From CAVYXK01 sp963708245 (lineage in GTDB: Bacteria; Pseudomonadota; Alphaproteobacteria; Acetobacterales; Acetobacteraceae), in contig OY970201.1 in the NCBI GenBank assembly GCA_963708245.1, positions 3,658,001-3,722,000 on the forward strand: a DNA stretch of 64,000 bases. Reading direction: 5' to 3'. The notes below the pieces were generated by a model. It saw only the letters and a program-made list of their open reading frames with translations. It did no database searches and was not told the origin of the DNA. The translations under genes and the position numbers were made by a program. Within the stretch, counting starts at the first letter, position 1. Each line of letters opens with the position of its first letter. Of this stretch, positions 52,919 to 61,545 are shown piece after piece.

Positions 52919-54430
52919 TTAGTCCTACTGCGTCACTCATCATGCCGCGCTTAAGGGCTGGCGCCTATGCCCGCAGCAGGGACATCGCGGCAGTGCATGG
53001 ACGAAGGTACGTGCGAGACGGATGCGCAGCGTCGCAATCGAGTTCGGCACATGACGCTGCGAACGCAGCGGCAGCTCCTCTGGGTCGGTAACCTGCGGGA
53101 ACGGCAGGTCGCTGGCCGCGCCAGGCGCGGGCAAGTCCTGAGGGGGGAATCGTCGCCTTCTCGGAGACCAGGAATCCGTAGGCCGCAATGCATAGGCTTG
53201 CGTGATGGTGAAAGCCCCGCCAGCCGCGGCCTTCGTAATGGCCGAGCCCGACCTCCTGCTTCAGATCCAGATAGTCGCGTTCGATCCGCCAGCGCAGCTT
53301 GGTGAGATCCACCATCCGCTCGAACGTGATGTCCGACGGCAGCGTGGAAAGCCAGTAATGGTCCGGTTCGCTCGCGCCCTCTGGCCACTCGATCAGCAGC
53401 CACTCTTCCGCCGCAGGTTCGTTGCGTTTGGTATCATCGTGTGCCGGACGCACCCGCAGGCGGGCAAAGCGTGAGCTCAGTGCCGTGTTGCTGCCCTCTC
53501 GCCAGGTGATCGGCTGCCAGGCGTCGGCGGCCAGCTCGATCGCCAGCTGCTTGGCCGAGACCGGCTGATGCGCATCATCACGGCGCGGCCGTTTGGGCGG
53601 CCGGCCGCGGCCCGACCATGCCGGGGCTGGCACTGCTGCCTCGCCCGGCCGCCAGACTGCTGTGGTGGGTAGGATGCCGGCCACGTAGGGCTGTCCGAGT
53701 TCGCTGATCCCGCCACGCAGCGTAGCGTTGTTGCCATAGGCTGGGTCCATCAGCGCCACTGCCGCCGGCAGGCCATCAGCGTGGGCTTGGCGCATTTGCC
53801 GCAGCGCGATCTCCGGCTTGGTCTGGAACGTAACCTCCGCCGGCACGCCCGCGGTGATCCGCCGCACCGGGTCGTCAGCCCAGTCCTGCGGCAGATACAA
53901 TCGATAGGCGACCGGCAGGCTGGCCTGGTGGGTGGCCACCGAGAGGCTCACCGCCACCTGGCAGTTCTCCTGCTTGCCAAGCTGCCCGCAGTATTGCCGC
54001 GCCACGCCGACCGAGTGGTGGCCCTTCTTGGGGAACGCCGTGTCGTCGATGATCCAGGCCTGGATCGGCTCATCGCCGGTGATGGATGGCAGCACCAACT
54101 CGCGCACCCGGGTCAGCATCGCCTGGTCCGACCATGGGGCTTGCGCCACCAGATGCAGCAGCGACTGGTGCTGGGCCGCGGTCCGCTCTGGTGCGGTCAC
54201 CGCCGCCAGCGGTTCGACGCTCTTGCGGCCCTCGGTCGAGATCAAGCCGATGCAGTAGTCTTGAAACGGTGCGACCCGGTCGGCATGGCCGAGCACCGAG
54301 GCCAAATCCGCCGCGTAGGCTCTGAACCGGGCTTCCGTGCCAGACCGATCGCGAAGATCCATGCCGCCCTCCCCGAGCGGTTCGAATCTTCACCCGTACC
54401 ATAGCGCGACCGCGTCGCAGCAAGGGCTAA
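52919..54430 (-). mobile_element. IS701-family element
   Basis: About 1.5 kb. The left end TTAGTCCTACTGCG and the right end, inverted, TTAGCCCTTGCTGCG, are imperfect inverted repeats around the transposase gene. Exact limits and target duplication are not certain. Confidence 0.75.
52965..54362 (-). CDS. IS701-family transposase
   Basis: A 465-residue DDE transposase: WIIDDTAFPKKGHHSVGVAR (first Asp), ALMDPAYGNNATLRGG (second Asp) and RWRIERDYLDLKQEVGLGHY with EGRGWRGFHHHASL (Glu), the hallmark block of IS701. The N-terminus GHADRVAPFQDYCIGLISTE is also typical. The frame is open throughout. It is not linked to host genes. Confidence 0.9.
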   Translation of the reverse strand: MDLRDRSGTEARFRAYAADLASVLGHADRVAPFQDYCIGLISTEGRKSVEPLAAVTAPERTAAQHQSLLHLVAQAPWSDQAMLTRVRELVLPSITGDEPIQAWIIDDTAFPKKGHHSVGVARQYCGQLGKQENCQVAVSLSVATHQASLPVAYRLYLPQDWADDPVRRITAGVPAEVTFQTKPEIALRQMRQAHADGLPAAVALMDPAYGNNATLRGGISELGQPYVAGILPTTAVWRPGEAAVPAPAWSGRGRPPKRPRRDDAHQPVSAKQLAIELAADAWQPITWREGSNTALSSRFARLRVRPAHDDTKRNEPAAEEWLLIEWPEGASEPDHYWLSTLPSDITFERMVDLTKLRWRIERDYLDLKQEVGLGHYEGRGWRGFHHHASLCIAAYGFLVSEKATIPPSGLARAWRGQRPAVPAGYRPRGAAAAFAASCAELDCDAAHPSRTYLRPCTAAMSLLRA

Positions 54431-54472
54431 ATCAGGCCGTCAGCCCGTCCGGTTTGCGACTCAGTAGGATTA

Positions 54473-55438
54473 GTGTCCGTCCGGGAACAAATTGAGTCTT
54501 TAGAATCGCTTAGCGGGTCACCCTTGAAGCCATTGAATCGCCTGTGATTCTCTCTCCCCCGAGCATCGATTCGGGGGACTGGATGTGGACCAAGGAGAAC
54601 CGGACGCGGTACGACCGCACCCGACTGCGCTATGAGAGCGATCTGACTGATGCCGAATGGGCCGAGGTGGAACCATTGATCCCCCCGGCCAAGCCGGGCG
54701 GCAACAAGCGGAGCGTTGATATCCGCCAGGTGGTGAACGGCGTGATGTATGTGCTGAGCACCGGCTGCCAATGGCGGGCGATCCCCAAGGACCTGCCGCC
54801 GCGGAGCACAGTGCACGACTATCTGGAACGATGGACCTGGGACGGCACGCTGGAGCGACTGCATCACGCATTGTATGTGAAATGTCGTGAGCAGGCCTCG
54901 CGAGAGGCCAGCCCGACCGCCGCGGTGATTGATGCGCAGAGCGTGAAGAGCGCCGAAAAAGGGGGGCCTCGATCGATCCGCATGGGTATGATGCGGGGAA
55001 GAAGATCAAGGGCAAGAAGCGGCACGTCCTGGTCGATACCCAGGGTTTGCTGCTACAGGCCATCGTGACGGCGGCGGACATCCAGGATCGCGATGGCGGC
55101 GCCATGCTGCTGGCGACGCTGTTCGGGATGTTTCCGTTCCTGCTGAAGCTTTATGCCGATGGCGGCTATCAGGGGCGGCGATTCCAGGAGGCGTTGAAGC
55201 GTGTCGTGTCGCAGGCCGAGGTGGAGATCGTCAAACGATCTGACCAGGCCAAGGGCTTTGTCGTGCTACCAAAGCGATGGGTGGTCGAACGCACGCTGGC
55301 GTGGCTCAACCGATGTCGTCGACTGGGTAAGGATTGGGAAAATCTCAATGTGAAGGCGCGTGCCTTTCTGTTGCTCGCTTCCATCCGTCTCATGGTCAGA
55401 CGGCTATGCAGGAACTAGCAATGTTCCCGGACAAACTC
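54473..55438 (+). mobile_element. IS5-family (IS427-like) element, copy C
   Basis: 966 bp with TTA duplication at 54470-54472 and 55439-55441. Same ends and sequence as copies A and B. It starts 42 bp from the IS701 end and ends just before a PEP-CTERM gene fragment's stop codon. Confidence 0.93.
54583..55418 (+). CDS. IS5-family transposase, two frames joined by -1 frameshift
   Basis: Identical organisation to copies A and B: MWTKENRTRYDRTRLRYESD in frame one, A5G6 slip, then HVLVDTQGLLLQAIVTAAD and WVVERTLAWLNRCRRLGKDW in frame two. No inactivating change seen. Confidence 0.88.
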
Positions 55439-56117
55439 TTAGAGCGGTCAGCTCAGGTCCGGCGGCGGCGAGCAGCACCCAGTGCCACAAGACCAGAACC
55501 GAGCAGCACCAGACTGGCCGGTTCGGGCGTGGGGATCACGACGCTCTGGCATCCAGCTACCGCGTCGGCAGCAGCGCCCGCGGGGACGCACGGGCTTACG
55601 GTGATTTGCTTCACCTGATCGAACCCGTCGGAGGCGGAGATGGTCACGCTTAGGATGGACTCTCCATCAAGCGACTGCGCCCCGACGCGCGCAAAGTCGC
55701 CGTTGTTTTTGGGCGTGAAGTCAAATGGACCGAAGGTGCCGCCCTGCGTGGCATCGACGGTGACGGTTACAGTGGCTTTGTTCCCGCCCTCCGCCAGTCC
55801 GCGGAAAGTGAAGTCACCCCAGATCAAGGGATCGACGGGCGTGAAAGTGCGGTGGTCCCGGTTGTTTGGACAGGTCCCGGGAAGAATAAGCTAAGGCTGG
55901 TTGCCGGTTGAAGGTTACACCTTTCCCGGAATCAAATTCAATCCTTGCTGTTGTTGGTGCGCTGTAGAGCTTATGGACAGCCGCCGACCTGTGGGCAAGG
56001 TGGGGGAAACGCAGAGCGTTTTCCCCGGCTTGTCCATGGGGGACCGCGCTCGCGCGGTCAGGCGGGCATCGGCGCAGCCGACTGTCCACAAATCCACAGC
56101 GTCGATGTGCCATCGCG

Positions 56118-56951
56118 TTATGCCGCCTCCGCCACAGCCGGCCCGGCGTTGCCGAAATAGGCCTCGTCCGGTGTTTGCCATCCAAGCGCCTGGTGCGGGC
56201 GTCGCCGGTTGTACCAGTCGAAGAATTCAGCAAAGCTGCGCCTTTGCTCAAGCCCGTTGGCCGCCGGGCGCAGGTAGACCCATTCGTACTTCACCGTCCA
56301 CCACAGGCGCTCGACAAAGATATTGTCATGGCAGCGCCCGCGCCCATCCATGCTGATCTCGATCCCATGATCCAACAGCACCCGCGTGAACGTGTCGCTC
56401 GTAAACTGTGAGCCCTGGTCCGTGTTAAAAATTCCGGGCTTGCCGTACCGGACAAGAGCTTCATTGAGTGCGTCGACGCAGAACCCGGTCGTCAGGGTGT
56501 TCGACAACCGCCAGGACAGAACCCGCCGCGTCGCCCAATCGATGATCGCAACAAGATACAGAAATCCCCGGCGCATCGGGATGTACGTGATGTCGCTCGC
56601 CCACACCTGGTTCGGCTGGTCGATCGTTTTGTCGCGCAGCAGATACGGATAGATTTTATGCTCAGGGTGCGGCTTGCTGGTGTCCCGCTTCGGCCTGATC
56701 GCGCACAGCCCCAGCTTGCGCATCAGCCGTCGGACGCGCCGACGCCCCACCGAAATCCCCTCGCGCGACAGCGCCACTTGCAGCCGCCGGCTGCCATACA
56801 CTGGATGTTCCGTGAAAATCCGGTCGAGCCGGTTCAGCAGACCGAGTTCCGGCGCAGAGATCGGCCGAGGCTGGTAATAGAAGCTGCTGCGCGCGATCCC
56901 GAGCAGCGTGCATTGCCGGCCTACGGACAGCCCCGCCTCCGGCGCGATCAT
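56118..56951 (-). CDS. IS3-family transposase OrfB (integrase domain)
   Basis: A 277-residue retroviral-integrase-type domain: NQVWASDITYIPMRRGFLYL (first Asp), GIFNTDQGSQFTSDTFTRVL (second Asp) and CHDNIFVERLWWTVKYEWVY (Glu), then WYNRRRPHQALGWQTPDEAY. Its start overlaps OrfA's stop (ATGA); a frameshift normally fuses the two. It is complete. Confidence 0.9.
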   Translation of the reverse strand: MIAPEAGLSVGRQCTLLGIARSSFYYQPRPISAPELGLLNRLDRIFTEHPVYGSRRLQVALSREGISVGRRRVRRLMRKLGLCAIRPKRDTSKPHPEHKIYPYLLRDKTIDQPNQVWASDITYIPMRRGFLYLVAIIDWATRRVLSWRLSNTLTTGFCVDALNEALVRYGKPGIFNTDQGSQFTSDTFTRVLLDHGIEISMDGRGRCHDNIFVERLWWTVKYEWVYLRPAANGLEQRRSFAEFFDWYNRRRPHQALGWQTPDEAYFGNAGPAVAEAA

Positions 56952-57250
56952 CGCCCGCCTCTCAGCAGTCGGGAGATGGCGGGCTGCCCGGCAAGAAAAT
57001 CGCGTTCGACCTGCAACTGACCGATCTTGCGGTGCAGATCGTCGATCACTTTCTGTGTGTCCTCGGCTCCCGCCGCCTTGTGGCCACGCGCAAACAGCTC
57101 ACTCGCACGCTTCATCAGCTCCTGCTTCCAGGTGCTGATCATTGTCGGATGGACACCGAATTCCGACGACAGCTCCGCCAGGGTCTTCTCCCCCGACAGC
57201 GCCGCCATCGCCACGCGCGCCTTGAAGTCCGCGCTGTGCTGCTTCCTCAT
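56948..57250 (-). CDS. IS3-family transposase OrfA (HTH)
   Basis: A 100-residue protein from MRKQHSADFKARVAMAALSG, with a helix-turn-helix (TLAELSSEFGVHPTMISTWK) and a leucine-zipper-like end (VIDDLHRKIGQLQVERDFLA). It is the DNA-binding partner of OrfB. Confidence 0.88.
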   Translation of the reverse strand: MRKQHSADFKARVAMAALSGEKTLAELSSEFGVHPTMISTWKQELMKRASELFARGHKAAGAEDTQKVIDDLHRKIGQLQVERDFLAGQPAISRLLRGGR

Positions 57251-57867
57251 TACACCCACGTCTCGCCTCTTATGGAACCGGTCAGCCCTAAGCTTATCCC
57301 GCTGTCCAGAAAACCGGAGCCGCCGCAAAAGTGATCGAGTCAATCACGCCTGTGACTGGCTTGATCGTCGAAAACCCATTCGCGACATCGACAGGCACGT
57401 TGGCGACGGCGTTCCAGATCAAGTCGCCTGTTGTGCCGTGACTTCCCGCATTGCCGAGAAATCGGGCGAGCCTGTTTCCATATTCAAGAACAATTTAATA
57501 CCCGGGTTCCCGTTCAACGGCCCCTCGGCGATAAAGGTGGCGTGGGCTGACCCAATTCCGCCACATGCGGCGCCGACCCCAATGCCGACAGCGAGCGTGA
57601 TAACGCGCTTCATTCCTTTGAGGCTCATCGTTCCACTCCGCTCCGCCTGTCCACGTATGCTTAAGGTAATCAGAGTAACGCTTGAGTAATCGAATGTTAA
57701 GCGGTTTCGCCAACGGGGGTTCCTGACTGAGCGGCCGGGGTGTCTCCTGCGAGCGCAGAGATGGCGGGGCGTGTCTCGCGGCGGGGTCCTGGCCGGGCGG
57801 ATCAGCGCCGCCGGTCCGCGCTCGGTTCGCTTCCCTATCGCCTAATCCTTGCCCTACGCTGCCGCCC

Positions 57868-58518
57868 ATGTGCGGCCGTTACGCCAGCTTCCTGTCCGCT
57901 CAGGCACTCCGCCGGATATTCCGCACGACTAATCCGCTGCCGAATATCAAGCCATCATGGAACATAGCCCCGACGAAATCGGCGCCGGTGGTGAGACGGC
58001 ATCCTGAGACGGGCGAGCGCCACCTTGATCTTCTCGAATGGGGCCTGCTGAGGTGGTGGCAGAAGGACACCAAGCGACCACGCCCGATCAATGTTCACGC
58101 CGAGAGGCTGAGGGCGCGCGGCGGGAGGTTTCAAGGTGCCTTCGTGCATCGCCGCGCTCTCGTGCCAGCCGACGCGTTCTACGAATGGAAGGTGATCGAC
58201 GACGACAAGCAGCCCTACGGGATTGCTCGGCAGGACGGGCAGCCGATGGCGTTTGCCGGCCTGTGGGAAGAATGCCGGTTGCCGGACTGGAGGGTGCTGC
58301 GCACCTTCGCCATCGTCACGACGGCGGCCAACGCCGAGATGGCTGAGCCACACGACCGCATGCCGGTGATCCTGGAACCGGCAGACTGGCCGGCATGGCT
58401 GGGCGAGGTAGAGGGCGATCCGGCATCCCTGTTGCACCCGGCGCCAGACGGGACGCTGCGCGCTTGGCCGGTGGATCGGCGGGTGGGCAGCCCTCGGAAC
58501 TCCGAACCTGCATGGTAG
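57868..58518 (+). CDS. yedK: SRAP-family DNA-protein crosslink protein (YedK/HMCES)
   Basis: A 216-residue protein beginning MCGRYASF. Cys2, which links to abasic sites in single-stranded DNA, is present. So are the family's Asn75 (INVHAER), Glu106 (DAFYEWKV) and His162 (EPHDRMPVIL). SRAP proteins shield abasic sites and aid replication-coupled repair. The gene is complete and single. A partial duplicate of its end lies at 48932-49120. Confidence 0.9.
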   Translation: MCGRYASFLSAQALRRIFRTTNPLPNIKPSWNIAPTKSAPVVRRHPETGERHLDLLEWGLLRWWQKDTKRPRPINVHAERLRARGGRFQGAFVHRRALVPADAFYEWKVIDDDKQPYGIARQDGQPMAFAGLWEECRLPDWRVLRTFAIVTTAANAEMAEPHDRMPVILEPADWPAWLGEVEGDPASLLHPAPDGTLRAWPVDRRVGSPRNSEPAW

Positions 58519-58581
58519 CCGGATGAGACTGTTGTCTAGATCTTGGGACGAGAGTTTCCTACCAAGCCGTCATTTTTGCCG

Positions 58582-58611
58582 TTGACAATCGGTAATCGGA
58601 CCGCGTACCCT
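58582..58611 (+). promoter_or_regulatory. sigma70-like promoter upstream of PEP-CTERM gene
   Basis: TTGACA (58582-58587) and TACCCT (58606-58611) are separated by 18 bp. The -35 is perfect and the -10 partial. Between it and the gene start lies a tandem GGTCTCCTAAATTG pair (about 58657-58687). Confidence 0.45.
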
Positions 58612-58699
58612 CTCGAGCACGGACCGTTCTCGCCGCACAAGCGCCACAGGCCGGGGTGGTCTCCTAAATTGCGGTCTCCTAAATTGGGGAGTCACCAAG

Positions 58700-59380
58700 A
58701 TGGTAAAGGCTGGCCTCAAGACGACTTTCGCGGCGGCTGCGGTGGCGGTCTCGGCGGCGGCGTTCTGCCCAGGAACAGCGCAGGCGGGGGCGGACTCGTT
58801 CAAGTTCACCAAGAGCGGTGCCGGCAACGGGACCTTCACGGTCAAAGACAAGCACTTCGCGAACTTCACGTGCGTGTCCGCGAGCCCTGGCTGCGGCGCC
58901 GTCTCATACGTGCCTGCCCCACCACTAGGAAAAACTCTGGGGGTCCTGGTCAATCCATCGCTCCTCCAAGTTGCTCCGGGCAGCGAAGACGTCCTGTTCA
59001 AGTTCAGCGTTAACACCACCAATGGCAAGAAGCTCATCAACGACCTGATTGTTTCGTCGGATGCGTTGCAGACGGGATCGGGCGTTGTTTCGGATACTTA
59101 CAAAATCTGCAGGACAGCGAGTTGCACCTCAGTAAACAGTGTGCTCGCTCATGGTAAGCTTATGGGCAATTCATTGGGCGGCATTGCAACGTTTCCCCGC
59201 CAGTCCGAGATCTGGATCTCGGAAGACATGAATGTGAAAGTCGGCCCCGCGGCCGGCGCAGCGACCATGACGTCCATCACCAAGCGCGTATCGCAGGTGC
59301 CTGAGCCAGCGTCGATGGCACTCGTGGGCGTCGGCTTGCTGGGACTCGGACTGGCCCGGCGACGCCCCAAGTCGAAGTAG
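58700..59380 (+). CDS. PEP-CTERM exported protein
   Basis: A 226-residue protein. The signal peptide is FAAAAVAVSAAAFCPGTAQA. The mature part is beta-rich (KFTKSGAGNGTFTVKDKHFA, then VLFKFSVNTTNGKKLINDLI) and has paired cysteines (CVSASPGC, then CRTASC). The C-terminus is the sorting signal VPEPASMALVGVGLLGLGLA followed by Arg residues. EpsH/exosortase would cleave it at PEP and couple it to the surface; no exosortase gene is in this window. It is complete, unlike the interrupted relative at 55453-57628. Confidence 0.88.
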   Translation: MVKAGLKTTFAAAAVAVSAAAFCPGTAQAGADSFKFTKSGAGNGTFTVKDKHFANFTCVSASPGCGAVSYVPAPPLGKTLGVLVNPSLLQVAPGSEDVLFKFSVNTTNGKKLINDLIVSSDALQTGSGVVSDTYKICRTASCTSVNSVLAHGKLMGNSLGGIATFPRQSEIWISEDMNVKVGPAAGAATMTSITKRVSQVPEPASMALVGVGLLGLGLARRRPKSK

Positions 59381-59619
59381 GCACGGCAAACACGGGCCCC
59401 GAACGAGAGCGGCAGTCAGTCTCAACTGTCGGAAGGTCGGAACATTGAAAGGTCCACAGCGCTTCGAGCGGGTGGACCTTCTCGTTTTCGGAGGACCCTC
59501 GATGGGTTCTCCGGCGAGGGGGCGCTCATCACCGCCTGGACCCACGACGCGCACCAAATCGAACTGTGAACCGGACAGGATCTGGTGGTAGCCTTGTCGG
59601 TGACCCGCCCAGGTAACCT

Positions 59620-61545
59620 GTGACGCATCCGAGCATGACATCCCCCACCGAGTTGGACACGGCCCAACGCGGGCCGGAGCACTCCCCCGACTTTTTGGCT
59701 GGCCTCGCCCACTACCAGGCGGGGCGTATGGACCGCGCCGAGACCCTGTTCCGCAAGACGCTGCGCAAGATCCCAGAGAACCCCTACGCGCTGCAAATGC
59801 TCGGGGAAATCGCTGCCGCGCGCGGTCGCACCGACTTCGCCATGCAACTGATCGGTCGGGCCCTCGAGGTTATGCCGGACAATCCGGAGGCCCTCGTCAG
59901 CCTCGGGAACGTGCTGCGCGCAGTGGGGCGGCCGGCGGATGCCGAGGAACAATACCGGCGTGCCATCGCGCTACGCCCCGATTTTGCGGTCGCGCATTGT
60001 AACCTGGCAGCCGCCCTGAACGACCAGGAGGCGTTTGAGAAAGCGCTGGAAAGCGCCGTCCGAACAGTCGCGCTGACGCCGGGGCTGGCGGAGGCGCATC
60101 TTGCTCGCGGGGTGGCGCTGGTCGGGCTGCGCCGTTTCGCGGAGGCTGAAGCACCTTATCGTCTGGCCATCGCGCTTACCCCGGATCGGGCGATGACGCG
60201 TAGCGATCTGGGTCTCGTTCTGACGGAGCTCGGCCGGTTCGACGAGGCGGTCGAATGCCACGAACGTGCCATCGAACTCGCGCCCCAGCATCCGGGGCCA
60301 CATTTCGCTCTTGGCAAAACCCTCTTCGAGGCGCACGAGCTGGCGGCGAGCGAGGCAAGTCACCGGCACGCACTGTCGTTGGCACCGTCTTCCGCTGTGG
60401 TTCTGACGGCTCTCGGCGGCGTGCTTCGAGCCCAAGGGCGGTTCGAGGAAGCGCGGGCCTGCTTCCGGCAGGCATTGGAGCTGGACCCCGATCTGCCGGA
60501 AGCGCATTACCGCCTCGCACTGACCGGCACTGACCTCGGCGAGGCCGAGCTCCAGCGCCTTCGGGCGGTTTTCAGCTCCACGAATCACCACGCCGATGAC
60601 CGAATTACCGCCGGATTCGCGCTAGGCACGATGTTCGACCGAGCCGACCGTTTTGATGAAGCCTTCTTCCACTTCGCGACGGCAAACGCTTGGTATCGGG
60701 ACCGCCGGGCCGCAATCGGGGAACGCTTCGACTACCCGGCTTTCCGCCGTGAGGTGGACGGCCTGATTGAACGTTGCGATCGGGCGCTCTTCGCCAAGGT
60801 CGCTGATTGGGGAAGTCGCTCCGAGGCGCCGGTGTTCATTGTCGGCACGCCGCGCTCCGGCACCAGCCTGGTGGAGCAGATCGTGGCCAGCCATTCGCAG
60901 GTGTTCGGCGCCGGTGAGCGCAAGGAGATTCCCACGATTTCGACCGCATTGTTGCGGCACAATCAGAACCGGCCGATCGATCAGTGGGATCGCGACTACG
61001 CGCGCCAACTCGCGGACGAGTACGTGGCGTTGCTGTCGGAGCGGAGCGGCGGACGCGCACGAGTGACCGACAAGCTGCCGGATAACAGCATCCTTCTCGG
61101 CGTCATCGCCGCTCTGTTCCCGGCCGCGCGGGTGATTTACTGCCAGCGCGACCTCAGAGACGTCTGTCTTTCCTGCTACTTCACCCTGTTCGGCGCGCCG
61201 TTGCTCTGGTCTTACGATCTTACCGATTGCGCGCTGCGGGCGCTTGAGATCGAACGGCTGATGGCGCACTGGCAACGCGTGTTGCCCTTGTCCATCCTGA
61301 CCGTCCAGTACGAGGCATTGGTGAACGACCCGGAAGCCGAAAGCCGGCGACTGATCGATTTCCTCGGTCTCGACTGGGAGCCAGCCTGCCTCGATTTCCA
61401 CCGTACGCAACGCCCGGTTCTGACCGCAAGCAGTTGGCAGGTCCGCCAGCCGCTGTTCACCCGCTCGGTGGGGCGATGGCGCCACTATGAACAACACCTC
61501 GGGCCATTGCAGGGGCTTCTGGCGACAGGCCTGACGGCAGCCTGA
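59620..61545 (+). CDS. TPR-sulfotransferase fusion, copy 1
   Basis: The protein is about 641 residues from a GTG at 59620, or 636 from the ATG at 59635. The N-terminal 320 residues are seven or more tetratricopeptide repeats (for example NPYALQMLGEIAAARGRTDF, then AEAHLARGVALVGLRRFAEA). The C-terminal part is a PAPS-type sulfotransferase domain: 5'-phosphosulfate loop VFIVGTPRSGTSLVEQI and 3'-phosphate motif VIYCQRDLRDVCLSCYF. It probably sulfates glycans or proteins bound by the repeats. The next paralogue starts at its stop codon (TGATG), so they form an operon. Confidence 0.88.
   Translation: MTHPSMTSPTELDTAQRGPEHSPDFLAGLAHYQAGRMDRAETLFRKTLRKIPENPYALQMLGEIAAARGRTDFAMQLIGRALEVMPDNPEALVSLGNVLRAVGRPADAEEQYRRAIALRPDFAVAHCNLAAALNDQEAFEKALESAVRTVALTPGLAEAHLARGVALVGLRRFAEAEAPYRLAIALTPDRAMTRSDLGLVLTELGRFDEAVECHERAIELAPQHPGPHFALGKTLFEAHELAASEASHRHALSLAPSSAVVLTALGGVLRAQGRFEEARACFRQALELDPDLPEAHYRLALTGTDLGEAELQRLRAVFSSTNHHADDRITAGFALGTMFDRADRFDEAFFHFATANAWYRDRRAAIGERFDYPAFRREVDGLIERCDRALFAKVADWGSRSEAPVFIVGTPRSGTSLVEQIVASHSQVFGAGERKEIPTISTALLRHNQNRPIDQWDRDYARQLADEYVALLSERSGGRARVTDKLPDNSILLGVIAALFPAARVIYCQRDLRDVCLSCYFTLFGAPLLWSYDLTDCALRALEIERLMAHWQRVLPLSILTVQYEALVNDPEAESRRLIDFLGLDWEPACLDFHRTQRPVLTASSWQVRQPLFTRSVGRWRHYEQHLGPLQGLLATGLTAA

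Larger units (their letters stand above)
55974..57308 (-). mobile_element. IS3-family element
   Basis: About 1335 bp, with TGGACAGC at the left end and its inverse GCTGTCCA at the right end (57301-57308). It carries the overlapping orfA and orfB of IS3 elements. No clear target duplication was seen. Confidence 0.8.
55453..57628 (-). pseudogene. PEP-CTERM secreted protein, split by an IS3-family element
   Basis: The N-terminal part on the minus strand (from 57628) is MSLKGMKRVITLAVGIGVGA with a signal peptide. After a frame change it reads LARFLGNAGSHGTTGDLIWN and NGFSTIKPVTGVIDSITFAA, ending at the IS3 boundary. The C-terminal part (to 55453) reads WGDFTFRGLAEGGNKATVTV and ends with the sorting signal IPTPEPASLVLLGSGLVALG and an Arg-rich tail. 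The pieces are best explained as one beta-rich exported protein interrupted by the IS (55974-57308) and further frameshifted. Joining is inference, as frames do not match cleanly. Confidence 0.65.
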
